This document shows, piece after piece, positions 1-11,802 of a stretch of 64,000 nt of DNA. The notes under the pieces were generated by a model. That model had not been told where the DNA came from. It saw nothing but the letters and a program-made list of their open reading frames with translations, and did not search any database. Source of the stretch: Isoetes taiwanensis. Lineage: Eukaryota; Streptophyta; Lycopodiopsida; Isoetales; Isoetaceae. The stretch spans positions 1,060,777 to 1,124,776 of the forward strand of contig JAJEKV010000036.1 of NCBI GenBank assembly GCA_021234155.1, read 5' to 3'. The first letter of the stretch is position 1. Every line of letters begins with the position of its first letter. The position numbers were made by a program, and so were the translations under genes.

Positions 1-640
1 AAAAGCATTGGAGACAACGGGCAGCCCTGCTTAACTCCCATAGTGCTAGCTACCCGCCGATCTTCATAAGGCGAAGGTAACATAAATCCCATCATAAAAG
101 CCGGTGCACCACATTACGCAACTCCCGTGGAACTCGCAAATTCTTGCAACCTCTCGCCCCAAGATGTCTCTGGGGCGGTATCATATGCAGTCTTAAAATC
201 TACAAAGCAAAGAATACAAGTCCTGCGCTCCATTCCGCTTGCCTCCATCAACACTCTCAAAGTGAAGATATGGTCTGTCGTGGAGTGAGCTGGGCTTAAA
301 GCCCCGCCTCGCCAATTGCCCGCACCCCCTCCTCGGTCCACTTAGTAAGTTTCTTCACCACCACCCGCCAGAGCTTTGCAAACAACGAGCTTACCATAAT
401 CATCCGGTAATTACGGGCCATCCAGATACCAGCTTTATGAACAGGAACAACCTTACTAACCATCCACTCGGGGAGCCCCTCGCTCAAAGCCCGGTTAATG
501 ATCATCGCCGGGGCCCTACCACGGATGGGCCACCCCATTTCAAACAGCTTCGGCCTGCAGCCCACCAGTAAATCCTTTGCCTTGCCATTCGCCCGGATGC
601 CCGAGACCTCACGGAACATCCTCCCCGTGAGCCGCAAAGA
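1..640 (-). pseudogene. LINE reverse transcriptase, N-terminal half, broken
   Basis: The minus strand at 637-296 encodes VPVHKAG and NYRMIMVSSLFAKL. A +1 type shift near 300 leads to STTDHIFTLRVL and the motif-A segment FVDFKTAYDT. At the window edge the next signature, GVKQGCPLSP, is read between about 35 and 6. These are the ordered motifs of L1-clade reverse transcriptases. The catalytic YADD box and the rest lie beyond position 1. A frameshift near 300 and stops make the copy non-functional. Confidence 0.8.
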
Positions 641-1025
641 CCTCTCCTACCTGATCCGGGGACCACGGCATTAGCTCTGGCGGGTCATATAACTCCCCGC
701 AGCGGTGCATCCATTGCTCCACACTTACATTACCGACCACACGCGCTTCTTATATAACACCTTCGCGCCAAAAGCTTTTGGCTCGCCATGAGCATGTCAA
801 ACGAGCTCCCCGGGTTTTCGCCATGTATCTCCCCTTCTTGGCTTTTAGGAAGAGCTTATAGTCTTGCGGGGTCGTGGCCGCAATCGTGGATCTATGACCA
901 AGCGCCGTGGCTCTTTAGAGCCTTGCAATCAAAGATCAAACCACGGGTTCTCGGGAAAATGCACGGTGTCCCTCATTGGAGGGCCCTTCACTGCAAAGGA
1001 AGCCTCGGCAAGAAATGCGGCGCCC

Positions 1026-2140
1026 TCACCAGACCATGCACACCTCCTTGCGGTGTGTGTAGAAGCTATCAAACCCCCTGTAATTCCCGCACCAACACAG
1101 ATTCATACCGTCCCTCCGATGGCGTGGGATGTATGGTAACCCTCCACGCCCCTTTGCGGTGTCTCCACTATTGAGTGCTCCCAATTCGGCGACATAAAGC
1201 GGGTAGTGATCCGACAAAGCCTCCTCATCCCCTGTGCTTGTGCCAATGGAGAAGTGTGTAACCATGTCAAGTGCTGCTACCGGAGCGAGAAGGTAATCCA
1301 ACACACTAGCTCCCCCATCCTGCCTATCACTCCTGCAAGTAACACCCCCTGAGTGTGGCCATCGCTGCATACCATTACAAATTACCATGTCAAAACTCCG
1401 CAGAGCTGGACCACCGCCCGCCAAATGGTCTAGCCACCATATCCCGAGTGCCGTGTATTCTCGAATAGCGGCCGTCTCAAAGCCAAAGCGGATCAACATT
1501 ATCGTCACCTTGAAGGTCACCGACCGCAAATCAAGGCCAGACGAGCATTGAAATCTCCAAGCAAAACACCTGTCCCTCGCTGATTATAGCGCTCTATGTC
1601 ATCATACGCCTCCCTATACGACATCATCGGACATCTCATTAATTCGCATCATGTACCTGGTAGAACTTAGAGCCTGCATGGGGAATGTAGCAGCTAGCAA
1701 GAAACAATGGGACATGACCAGGCTCTAATACCATTACCCACATGTAGCGGTTAAACACATCGGACTTACGGTGTGATCTTGCATGCTAAGGCATCCCTAA
1801 AGTAGCAAGCCACTCCACCGCACCGCGTGCGCCATGGCGCATTAGCAAGTGAGAAATGCCGATATCCTCGAATGTCGGCAATCGATGCCCTTCATACTCC
1901 CATGTCTCCTGCGAAGAAGGCGATGTCCATGTCTGCCGCGATCCCATTCAAGCCACGCCCTTCCGCCACGGGAAGCCCCTACAATTCCGTGAAACAATAC
2001 GAAGACACTTTCCCTATGCGATCGGCACGTGGATCCATCGAGTGCCCGAGGACGCCGCTGGCTGTAGTTGGAATAACTTTCGGGGCAGCCTGCTCCGCGG
2101 ACCACGATGGATGTCTTTGCGGTTGTGGAAGGCCTCAATC
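1026..2140 (-). pseudogene. LINE ORF2 endonuclease domain (APE/EEP type), frameshifted
   Basis: Minus-strand translations spread over all three frames give the expected order of exonuclease-endonuclease-phosphatase signatures. Near 2010 there is an NCRG-like start. Around 1690-1760 lies RYMWV, followed by SCYIPHAG. Near 1535-1620 is YDDIERY followed by the GDFNA motif. In the 1026-1529 frame are DYLLAP and the catalytic SDHYPL. In LINEs this domain nicks target DNA to prime reverse transcription. At least three frame changes are needed to read through it, so it is inactive. It sits directly downstream of the ORF1-like frame and upstream of the reverse transcriptase, as in L1 elements. Confidence 0.75.
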
Positions 2141-2199
2141 CGCCCTCTCCCCGGCCTGCCTAACGATGCCCTGGACGCTCGCCCCTGCGACGCTGTTTG

Positions 2200-3306
2200 T
2201 TAAATTGGAGTGCTTGCCTCCGCGAATCGGCCTGACGAGGGAGGCACATATACCTTCATCTTGCCATTAACCAAACCAGCAGCCCCTCCAAATTGTCGAA
2301 TCTCTCTTATCTTGACCAACTCTTGGCTTCTTTCCCCGTTGTTGCGGTGGCGTGAGATCCACATCTAGGTATATGGACGTACCTTTCAAGCGGCGCGCGT
2401 TGCAACAACAAAGATTTTGCCTCCCAATCCAAGACGCAAACTTAACTAGCCGAGGTCTCATGCTTTCGGTCCTCCGATCCCCGATGGACTCTTGATAACC
2501 AAATCGTAATTGAGCTTTGCAAGTACCGTGGTGGTAAGCTTACACGGCAAATCCTCGCCTTGCTCCTCCCAAATCCCCGCACAATAAGGTTGAGGCGGGC
2601 GTGCGGATGTCTTGCTCCTCACGGCACTACCGCTGATTCCCCTGAGCCACCTCGGCCTCGGTATGGGGGTGCTGGTGCGAGCGACATCGTGGTGCACTCG
2701 GACTCGTTGCACCTCCATTTGGAGGTCCTGCATCTCTTGCTGTAAGTGGGCCATATGGTTCTCTATATGTGAGCATCTTCCTGACATCTCCTGCCTGTCT
2801 GCCTTTGCTTCATCAAGGAATTGGAGCCTGCCCCGCACCGCTTCCACATCCTTTTCCTTAGCATCTATCCGACCAGCCATGCTTGTGACTTGTACAATCT
2901 GCTGGAGCAACCCCTTCATGTCAGCCCGTGCTTGCGCCATGTCTTCCATCCACTGCTGGTGGACCTTATCCAAGCGGTGCCCCATCTCCGTGACTAGCTG
3001 CGTTGTTGCTTGTATCTCCCCTCTTATCTGATCATCAGCCTTTTGGGCTCCCCTGCAATCATAATCCCCAAGCCGAACTTCCACAATGGAAATTCGCTCC
3101 TTCTGTTGGAGAAGCTGCTTCTTGAGCGCAGCCCCTGGCAGATGGTCCCGTGATGCCTCCAAGCTTGCCAGCTTAGCCTGGAGGGAATCGGCCTGTTCCT
3201 GTACAACCCTGATTGCCTCAGCCTGAGATACCTGCTCTGATGGGGACGAGGTGTCCAAATTGCGGGCTCTTTTCTTCAACGCATGCATGTTGTCAGAGGT
3301 GGCCAT
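2200..3306 (-). pseudogene. L1 ORF1-like RNA-binding protein with long coiled coil
   Basis: An ATG at 3306 opens a 282-codon frame ending at 2458. Residues about 20-200 are a Lys/Glu/Gln-rich heptad pattern typical of a long coiled coil. After a frame change near 2460 the protein continues with RPRLVKFASW and then RKLKGT-like and YLDVDLTP motifs (about 2460-2330). These resemble the RRM-like and C-terminal segments of L1 ORF1 proteins. A further shift near 2300 gives IREIRQFGGAAGL and a stop near 2200. In L1 elements this protein trimerises through the coiled coil and coats the LINE RNA. Plant L1 ORF1 proteins usually carry an RRM plus CCHC knuckle instead, so the layout is unusual. The frameshifts make it a relic. 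Assignment rests on architecture and short motifs, not on an alignment search. Confidence 0.6.
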
Positions 3307-5520
3307 AGAGGGCCGGGACTGTCAGGTGGATTCCGGCGGCTAAAACAGAGGAAACACCATACAAATCATACACCGACGGAAAGCTCGTTCGATAAGCTTT
3401 CCAATGAGCCCAAGAACGCCTGAATCTGACACCGGAATCCCGAGTTATGAGCAAAAGGGCAGGGCTACACCCGTTTGGGCTCCATGTCAGCTCCACGTCA
3501 TACTAAGACATGTCCTAAAAAAATCGATTTTCCATTGCGTAAAATACAAGACATCTACCATTAAGCTAAGAGGTGTCTTATAATGTGGGTTTTCCACGAC
3601 CATTTTCTAAACCTGGAGCAGAGACCTGCTATCGACCTGCAATGCTTCGCAACATCTTCTTGCTTGGCCATGGTGGAAGGTGAACGGTCTTCTGTTTTGT
3701 AGCGATCAATGCCGTCTTAAATTACAGTATTCCGGTAAGAGATTAACAAATCTTTTCTCTCTTTTACCGTTGTTCTAGCATGTTTTTCTCAAATTTTCTA
3801 ACATACTTATTGCCTTTATTGCCTTGGCAGTACTGGATATGGCCCAACACTGGAAATCCGCCCCTCTTTCTTGTAAGATTTATCTGTCATGACCGTGGAT
3901 GCATTCTTCTGCGTGTTGCCAATTTGATTTTGGCTATTTTCGGCTCAAAATCTTTAGTTTCGGATCAGAACCCATTTCGGAATCAGATTTTTCGGATCTT
4001 AGAACCCATTCCAGGCCTACTGCAGATTCGGTGTGGATCTAATGAACCCACAGCTGCAAAGAAACAGCTCCAATCAGCTCATTGTCCATTCCAATCTGCT
4101 TCCAATCTGCTTCCGTTTACTTATTTTTAGGACACCCGAATGATGCGGCAGAGAAGCCCTCTGATAGGTTAGGAGTGCATACCTTATTTTGTGGCGGGGG
4201 GTTTCCCCCGGAATAAAATACTCCTCTCAAGTTGTACGGAATCAATTTAAGACAATTGTTCAATGGAAAAGCTATGGTGACTTATTTTCTTACGTGGCAC
4301 AATAACATTGAGCTAAATATAAGACATAGGTGCCATGTAAAAAGGGCCTGAGACATGCAGACAATGTGGGGCAGAGCTAGGAGGAAGCCTGACCGCGATC
4401 CTAGTGAATAGCCACAAGGCAAAGGGTGACCTTACATGGATGAAGCGCACATCCAACTTCAGAGGCAAGCGATTCCTCTGAGACTATGAATGCAAATGTT
4501 TTATGCCAGCTCTGGAGGACCACCATGGCGATCCTCCAGAGCCAAAATGCGGTCTCACCAGCTCCAAACCAAGCCGATTCCTCTAGGTCCGTCACGGCCG
4601 CCCATTTTGAAAAGCTGCTGCAGTGATAGAGCGCATAGGGATGTGCTATTTAGTTTCGCTGGAGTCTTGTGGCCATTTCGAATCTGGATTGAGGGTGATT
4701 TAGGCTACGTTCCCATGAAACAGACCGGACTTCCAAATTTCTTGTCAAGCTAAAGTCGAAGCAGTTCCCATGTTCATATTTAACTTCAAAATTTGAGGTC
4801 AACTTCCAAGGCTGGCTTGGATTTTTCAGAAATGGAGGGGATCTGGTGAGACCATTATGGCCTGGACTCCTTCCATCGGATGCAAGGCAGGCTTTGGAGT
4901 ACTCTGTTACTTTGGCCAGGGTTTTTGGAATGCCTCTGCAATGGTTTTAGGTGATTAAACCATTGGCTTGCATCACCATTATTTGCACCATTAGTCTGTG
5001 CAAGAGAATTTAGAGAAGAGAATATGTTGACCTTAGATGTGGAAGATTCCAAAGAATCTTCCATGATTGAGGGTCTTAAATTGGCAACGAAAAAGTGAAC
5101 CATAAATACCAGACTTTACTTAGCTCTCAGAAGGAATGCTCCGGAGAAGGTAACCTCCAGTATTAATGTAGTAGGCAATGTTTATGGTTTATGAAACTGC
5201 TCATGAAAATGGCATATCTAACTTTGCCTCCTTTTGATGCAGAGGGAAGCTCTTTTAAGATAAGAGCCAAACAAGGTTGGAAGGAAAATTACATGCTATG
5301 TTCATTTTTGAATTTTGTGCATTCTATCAAGAATTCATTCGAACTTCCAAGCTCCTTAAGTGAGAGACTTTACTATTGTCTCTGAAATTTCTTGTAAATC
5401 GTGATTTCATTCTCTATTATTTGCAAATATAGGATGAGAATATATGTTTAATTGAGTGCTTAATTATCTCGATAGTAACAGTACAAATACAATTAGCCTC
5501 AAATAATTGCCAACCTATAT
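3307..5520. other. Non-coding stretch; LINE leader and a short hairpin
   Basis: No convincing gene. The first ~300 bases are probably the 5' leader of the LINE. Short open frames (for example 3780-4130 and 4855-5103) lack recognisable motifs. An 11-bp perfect inverted repeat with a 12-base loop lies at 4509-4542 (GCTCTGGAGGA and its complement). The part just below 5520 is the presumed 3' flank of the dioxygenase gene. Confidence 0.5.
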
Positions 5521-7220
5521 TTAGCTCTTCCCATCTTGTTTTAAAGCTTCAATAAAAGCTCTGCCATCGAGGGAGCTTGAAAACAGAGTTTCCACATATT
5601 TGCCAAAAACACATGGATTGTATAATGCAGGATGCTCATTGTCAACAAGCTGACTCAAAGGGGCAACATTTACATCTGATGATGGATCCAGAAAGACAGC
5701 CACAGATATTCGCGTTGTCTTATCATTTAATATTGCCCTGTGTTCCACGCTTCTATATTTTCCATTGGTCAATACCTACACGCATAGGAAAAAGGAAAAT
5801 TAAGTTGCAACATTAATACACTCATGTAATTCATGATTTTGTTATTTTCAGCATCTATAGTCGTCTAATTCACGATTTTGTTATTTTCAGCATCTATAGT
5901 CCTTTTCCGTCTCTAACTAAAAATTTCTGCCCCAAAGCAAGTACACATGGCCAAACAACTCATTCTGTGATTTTCTTATCCCATGTTGCACACTTAGTAT
6001 CATCCAAGATTCTTTTATGTTATTTCCAGAGAGAAATCCTGATTTTTACGCAGTATCATCCAAGATTCTTTTATGTTATTTCCAGAGAGAAATCCTGATT
6101 TTTAGGCTGAAGCTTACACCTTTTAGATAGAATTTATTCCTAAGTGTTGTGATATATTTATGTATATAAATATAATAAAAATATAAATCAGCCATAAGCA
6201 TTCCAGACATATATCCTAAAGAATAAATTACTTGCTACTGACCTCAAGTTGATCAGCAATGTTGACAATCAATGCCCCCGGATGCAGCTTGAGGGAGAGC
6301 CATTGATCCTGGTGACGGATCTGCAAGCCACAGACATTTTGTAATACTATTGTCAAACCACCTATATCAGAATGAGCATTTAAGCCTATTGCAAGATCTG
6401 GATTGGGACAAGCAGGGTAATAGTTCAGTCTTAATGCAACTTGATGATCCCCAAGGGCCTCCTCAAGGACATGCTGTTTCAATCCAATGGCTTCGGACAA
6501 TGCCGAGAGAAGTAGCTTTGCTAGTTTTGTCACATCTGCAAGATATGCTTTGCCAATAGATCTGCCAAAAGAAAACACCTATATGACATAACCATGCTAA
6601 TATATGAACATAAGGCACATAACATATGAACAGATAAATGTTCAGTAAGGGCATACTTATAAGATGCAGGTTTTTGAGGCCAAGGATGCTCTTTATTATG
6701 CGGAGGCATAAATCTCTGAAGCAAAAAATCCTGCCATTCCAGAACACCTTCTTTGGTGGGATAGTGGCCAGTTCCATAACTCACAGGGGTATTAATGTCA
6801 GTGCTGGAATACTGTGCCTTCTCATCTATTGGCATGTCAAAAAATTCCTGAGCAACGGAGAGCATTTTGCTACAAATATCTGCACTGACTCCATGGTTGA
6901 TAACCTGAAGCAAATGGATCCGTTTGACTTGGAAACAAAAAAAGAAAAAGAAAACAAGGAGCAAGAATTGATCTAGGGTGTTGGAAAAACTATACCTGCA
7001 TGAATCCCCATTCATGGCAAGCTGTGTATATCTGTTGCAACGTTTGGCCCCTGTGTGGGGAATTTAATCCGGCGAGATCGATAACAGGGACGGAATGCTT
7101 ATCATCTGGATCAAAGGATGTAGGCCTTTTCTCCGGTGGCAGGACATACAAGTCTGGAATTTGTGTGATACCCTGATCAACCAGGTACTTGACGCCCAGG
7201 GAAGCCATAGCAGCGGCCAT
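5521..7220 (-). CDS. 2-oxoglutarate/Fe(II)-dependent dioxygenase (DOXC class)
   Basis: Four exons join without frame error: 7220-6996, 6904-6657, 6561-6243 and 5775-5521, all with GT-AG introns, giving 348 residues, a normal length for the family. An N-terminal DIOX_N-like part (about 45-150) contains VINHGV. The catalytic jelly-roll has NYYP at 204-207. The iron ligands are His221 and Asp223 (in NAHSD) and His276 (in VEHRA), and the 2-oxoglutarate-binding Arg286-x-Ser288 is present. Such enzymes hydroxylate or desaturate small metabolites (hormones, phenolics, alkaloids) in the cytosol using O2 and 2-oxoglutarate. The substrate cannot be told from sequence. The opening (VDQGITQIPDLYV, PPEKRP) resembles SRG1/DMR6/flavonoid-oxygenase-type members. 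ATG 7220 is preferred; ATG 7208 is also possible. No disabling change is seen. Confidence 0.9.
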
Positions 7221-7472
7221 GATCCAGAGGCCACAAACATTTTCAACTCCAAATGCGTACCTGGCAACGCAAGTGGCAATGCAATCCAATACTTGTCAGT
7301 GTTTTCTGGGTCGCTGCTATTTCCGGTGGTGCATTCTCATGCACCCACGTCGACCCTGCCGATTTCAAGGAATCCTATTTCCATTCTTCATTCTTCAGCA
7401 CCGGCTGCACAGGTAAGAAATCATAGCAAATTTTGATCATAGTAACCGGATCTTGCACTCCCCAACTGTGAT

Positions 7473-7557
7473 ATTGTAAGGGTAGCACAATTGATCCTGG
7501 ATTCCCGGTTTGGCAGCTCCCGGGAATCCAGTCCCAATTGTGCTACCCTTATACAAT
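7473..7557. repeat. 85-bp near-perfect palindrome (hairpin/MITE-like)
   Basis: Two arms of about 36 bases, reading GGGTAGCACAATTG and CTGGATTCCCGG on the left and their complements on the right, surround a loop of about 10 bases. Only a few mismatches interrupt the stem. It lies in the upstream flank of the dioxygenase gene, about 250 bp from its start codon. It could be a tiny MITE, a transposon end or a hairpin RNA source. Confidence 0.8.
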
Positions 7558-7684
7558 ACGCTGGAAAGGGCACCTGTGAGAATTTTTGATACAGCACAAA
7601 ATAAGATAACTATCAGTAGGTACGCTGGAAATCACATCCAGTGAGAATTTTTTATACAGCACAAAATAAGATAACTATCACTAG
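7558..7684. repeat. Tandem duplication, two ~64-bp copies
   Basis: Two consecutive copies start with ACGCTGGAAA and both contain TACAGCACAAAATAAG and ACTATCA. They differ by a handful of substitutions. The pair lies directly between the hairpin and the GC-rich array. Confidence 0.85.
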
Positions 7685-7699
7685 GCGGCTCATGATACT

Positions 7700-8625
7700 T
7701 TTACCCTTGATTCGGTGATCCCGGAGATAAATATACCGTCCTCCGGGATCCCGGGCCGCTCTCGACGGGTCCGTTGGGGAGACCCCGTTCTGAGGTACGG
7801 CACACGCCACGTCGGCCCGGTCCATCCCGCCGTCCAAACCCCCGTGCAATCGCGGTCGTCCGCGCCTCAGAGATCCCCGCCTCTAAGATCATCCCGCGAT
7901 CCCCCCCTCAGGGATCCCCGGTCCTTTGCGAGCGTGCGGCGGGCCGGTATCCGCCCGCCGATCCCCTCCTCCGGGGGATCCCGGCACCGGGGCGGATCCC
8001 CTCCTCCGGGACCACCCGGCCGTGGGCGATAACGGCCCGGGCCGCTATCCGCCCGGTGATCCCTCCTCCGGATCCACAGGCACCCGGGACATGGATCCCC
8101 CTCTCTCGGATCACCTTGATGGGCGATAGCGGCCCGGGCGCTATCCGCCGAGGTGATCCCCTCCTCCGGGATCACCCGCCCGTGGCCGATAACGGCGGAC
8201 GCTATCCGCCGAGGTGATTCCCTCCTCCGGGATCCCCAGCACCCCGGACGTGGATCCCCTCCTCCGGGATCACCCGCCCGTGGCTGATAACGGCGGACGC
8301 TATCCGCCGAGGTGATCCCCTCCTCCGGGATCCCCGATCGGGTGACGTGGATCCCGTCCTCCGGGATCACCGTTAGATGCAAACCGTGGTGGTTTGCCGA
8401 TAGCCGTTAGATCCAGTGATCTATACCGTCCTCCAGGATCACCACGTCCTTTGCACCTGTGATTCTGGAGGCCAGTATATGACAACGTTTGGACGGTGGA
8501 GATAGCGGCGTGAACTAAACAGGTGGTCGAAGTTTAAATTTTGCCAGCCCATACACGGACAGACCAATACAATGAAAACACGTGGACGTTCTGAGACCAC
8601 CCTCCGGGATCACTATCTTAGTGTG
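7700..8625. repeat. GC-rich tandem/subterminal repeat array next to transposase gene
   Basis: The motif CCTCCGGGATC, with small variants, occurs about eleven times between 7740 and 8612. Between 8130 and 8340 it alternates with ACGCTATCCGCCGAGGTGAT at roughly 60-bp spacing. GC content is far above the surroundings and CpG is abundant. Open frames on both strands here are by-products of the repeat. Similar arrays form long or subterminal repeats of Mutator-like elements. A related reversed word, GTGATCCCAGAG, occurs near 11689 on the other side of the transposase gene, which weakly supports that reading. Confidence 0.75.
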
Positions 8626-8664
8626 GTTCTTCCCTGTTGCGTGTTGATGTCGATGTAGCGAGGC

Positions 8665-10541
8665 ATGGAGGAGGAGCGGAATGCGGCTGTGGCTGCGGCA
8701 GCTATGGACGAGTTAGAGGAGAAGAGAGAAGAGGTAAGTATTCTTTTTCATTCATAGCAAACTTCAAGGGCTGTAAACAAGCATTGTCATTTTGTGTTTA
8801 ATGTATTTTTTTTCAGCTTAGGGCTGAAATATAGCCCGAATCACCTCCAAATGGCCTGTTTGATAATGGCAACTTACATTGGTATCCTGAAGAGCATTTT
8901 GTACCTGATATTCAAGGGGGTGGCCAGATGCTTGTTTGGACTTGCTACATCCATACAGACCGGGTCCAAGATTTCGTTCTTGGGGAGCAGAGGAATTGTG
9001 AAGCACACCGCCAATTTCTATCTAAGAAGTTCGATGCACGAGAGAGTGTTAAAAAGACCCTACAAGGATTCCGATATGACGTTGAAGAGGTATTGGTTTG
9101 ATTCATGTGTTTGTGTTTTAAATCATGAGTCCAAGATCCAATAGGACCATCCAATAGGTTATGTGTTTGATTATAATTCTTGCTTTTTTAAGTCATTTGA
9201 GGTGCTTGTCATTAGGATTACAGCTAGTAGATCAAAACTAACTTGTAATGCACAATACAGATATTGGTGTTCATATGGACCTCAAGACAAGACATCAAAC
9301 ACTAATGTGGTTGAGGAAAGACCACGTCCACCGGGCACACGTAGGAAAAGGGTTGAGAGGGGAGAGGGCATATGTAGGGGCTGCCAGTGCCATTTCACAA
9401 TCAGGCAACTCTATTTCCTTCCAGAATTTTCACATATCACTTATTATGGGTTTGATCACAAGAATATCCAAGGTTTGCCCTGCCATGGTAGGTTTGTTGA
9501 CCCATCCTCTGGAGTTAAGTTCAAGCTAGCACCCTGGATCTCACAAGAATTGAGGGAATGGGTAAGAGAGAAGCTTGTCCAATGGCACACGCCACGTAGT
9601 GTCATGAACATGCATGAAGAGAGGTGGAGGTTGAGACTTGAAGTGAATGGACAGGAAAGCATGTGTAGGGATGATGTGTTGAAAATTCGGGACGTGTACA
9701 ATATTGAAAAAGGAGTTGTTCGTAACACATGGAAGCTACATGAAGATCTTCCCACTAGCATTGACATGTGGGTTCAACAACATCAAGATTCTGTGTTCAT
9801 GTATGAGCAAGGAGACTTGTTTCAATTAGGAGTTATGACTTCAATCCAAAGGGAGTCCATGTTGAGATTTGGCAAGAACAGAGCCATTTGCATGGACTCT
9901 ACTTTTAAAACAAACGACAAGAGGTGCGGTTCTTCCTCAACTTTTATTGTGTGTGCTCCTGGTACGTTGAGTTGATTTGATTATTGTGTATGGTTTAATG
10001 CAGGTTCTATCTTTTCATACTTATCGCCTTTGATGAGTATTCCAATGGTTTACCATTGGCTTACGTTATTACCAATTCTCAAAAGAGTGGAGCTATAACA
10101 AAGTGGATGCAAGCACTAAAGGAGTCCTTATGCCGAGATGATCCTGATTGGCAACCTTCTTGCATCATTACAGATGACGCCCATGCTGAGATAAAGGTCG
10201 TGCAAAAAGTAACTTGTCAAACTCTAATCCTTGGAAGCAAATCATAACTGTACTAACATTGTTTACTTTCATAGGTTTTTTCTAGTGTGCCCGTGCAAAT
10301 TTGCATATGGCACGTGAGGAGGGCTTGGATCAAGTGGTTGCAGAAGAACATCAAGAACAAGGTGGCACGTAACGATCTGTTCAAGGAACTTGGTTACATT
10401 ATGTACAGGACAGAAGGTCTTCTAGGGGACAATGTGTACGATGAAGAGTATAGGGAGGCAGTAAGGAGGGAGGCAACTAAGCAATTGGAAGACTTATTGA
10501 GGAAGTATAGCCTGGCGCAGCAGCCCCCGAAGTGTGCATGA
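8665..10541 (+). CDS. Mutator-like (MULE) transposase / FAR1-related gene, multi-exon
   Basis: Proposed exons are 8665-8733 (MEEERN start, Glu/Ala-rich), about 8835-9089, about 9261-9960, about 10012-10208 and 10275-10541. A zinc-binding segment near 9380-9490 has CRGCQCHF and later LPCHG. The MULE catalytic core follows: first Asp in ICMDSTFKTN (about 9890), then FDEYSNGLP, the second acidic site IITDDAHAE (about 10165-10190), and CIWHVRRAW (about 10300). These enzymes cut and paste Mutator-type elements; some became transcription factors (FAR1). The frame is lost or ambiguous at the exon 2/3 junction and near 9950-10012, and the protein stops at 10541, soon after the core, with no SWIM zinc finger. 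It may therefore be a decaying copy. The neighbouring GC-rich array fits a transposon end. Confidence 0.7.
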
Positions 10542-11800
10542 TCATAGAGGGAGCATGACCTCGACCCTGTCAAGGAGCAATGGAGACACCAGAGATGGGA
10601 GGAAGCGCTTCTGGAGCAGGTAGGTGGAGTAGAGTCATGGTAGTTCATCTGGAAGTCAGCACTCCAGATGGGTCTGTATGTTGTATCTTGAGTAGAGCCA
10701 TCCTAGAACCCTTGTTGAACATCTTGAACCCTAATCAAGGAACCCTAACTGTTAGTTAGATATGTATGATTAGGTTAAGATGTTCTTATTATGATTATCA
10801 TGATATGATGTTATGAGATGTTGGTTGATCATGTTTGCTCCTCTTGTATTGGGAAGGGGGGTAGAGACCTAGGGCCATATGTAGTATGCTCCTAGTGTAG
10901 ATCCCTTAGTTCCTATTATATGCGGCCCATGCATAGGAACCCACCGGGCTATGGAGGCTATGATGTGACTCAGCACTACACAACGGGGCTAGAGGCAATG
11001 CGGAGGGAGGATCCCTGCCGAGTGGGGGCTACGGGGGATCCCACAGTGGGCTAGACTTATGGTCGGTCACTTCGTGTGGGCTGGGTCTGACACCTCCTGG
11101 GGCAATGGTGTCGCCCTGCCTCTCAAGAGTTGCAAGTGTCAGCTTGGCTCTTGTTTTGGGGGGTTTAGTCGGGTAGGAATCGTGTGTCGCCACGATTCTC
11201 TAGCCGCCTGAGGAGCCTCTAGACCCCGGGAAGGGGAGATGCAACCCTTCCTGCCTCGATGGACCAGGGAGATGCAACCTGGAGTAGTCCCGATGGGTGA
11301 TGCCATGGGATTGCGTATCCGGAAGGTTAGAGTCATACCAGAGCCTGATCTAGCCCATCTGCAAAGTATGCACAGGAGGGGCGGATGGAGTGGTCAACCC
11401 TTGCCATTGTCTATAGCCAGCCCCGCCATTGTTATGACTCGGTCTGCTCTATCTTGAGGCCTATCCAGTCAGTCGACTTTCCTGTGAGTCAGAGCCATGG
11501 GTAGGAGCTCTCATGTTTTATGGTTCGTGATTATCTTCATTGTACGTATGGATATGTGATGGACTACCCTTCGAGGTAGTATGTTGTATTGTTATTGCTA
11601 GTTCTGATGTTGTTTATGCTTCTGCTGTGATAGGAGCCCATAGGGGAAGGGCGCGCAAGACACCTTCGTGTCCCCTTCCCGCACTACGGTGATCCCAGAG
11701 TGTGGGATAGACGGAGGGCCCGTGCGGTCGGAGGACCGGATGGGGGATTTCCTACGGAGTGTACGGCTGGAGCTGTATATTTAGTAGGGAGCGTCACAGG
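10542..11800. other. Non-coding flank, possible right side of the Mutator-like element
   Basis: No gene recognised. A short frame (about 10545-10620, EQWRHQRWEEALLEQ) ends at a GTAGGT donor-like site but matches nothing known to me. The later part is moderately GC-rich and contains GGGATCCC-like words (11035, 11689) that echo the array at 7.7-8.6 kb. Right terminal repeats of the MULE may lie here but were not delimited. Confidence 0.4.
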
Positions 11801-11802
11801 TA

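Larger units (their letters stand above)
1..3306 (-). mobile_element. L1-type LINE, decayed, 3' part beyond left edge
   Basis: Read on the minus strand from about 3306 down to 1, the parts come in L1 order: a coiled-coil ORF1-type protein (3306-2200), an APE-like endonuclease (about 2140-1026) and the first half of a reverse transcriptase (about 640-1). Several frameshifts and stops break the ORF2 part, so it is not autonomous. The 3' end lies outside the window, so target-site duplications cannot be checked. The leader between about 3307 and 3600 is probably its 5' UTR, but no clear 5' boundary is visible. Family membership is inferred from motif order. The element probably belongs with the microsatellite-tailed LINE 3' ends at 12.6 and 37.9 kb, but those do not overlap it, so this link is unproven. 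Confidence 0.8.

Noticed and set aside
2560-3031. Plus-strand open frames of 61 and 139 codons
   Set aside because: They are antisense shadows of the coiled-coil ORF1-like frame on the minus strand.
7715-8382. Several overlapping Pro/Arg-rich open frames on both strands
   Set aside because: They are by-products of the GC-rich tandem array: stop codons are rare in any frame of such sequence, and composition follows the repeat unit.
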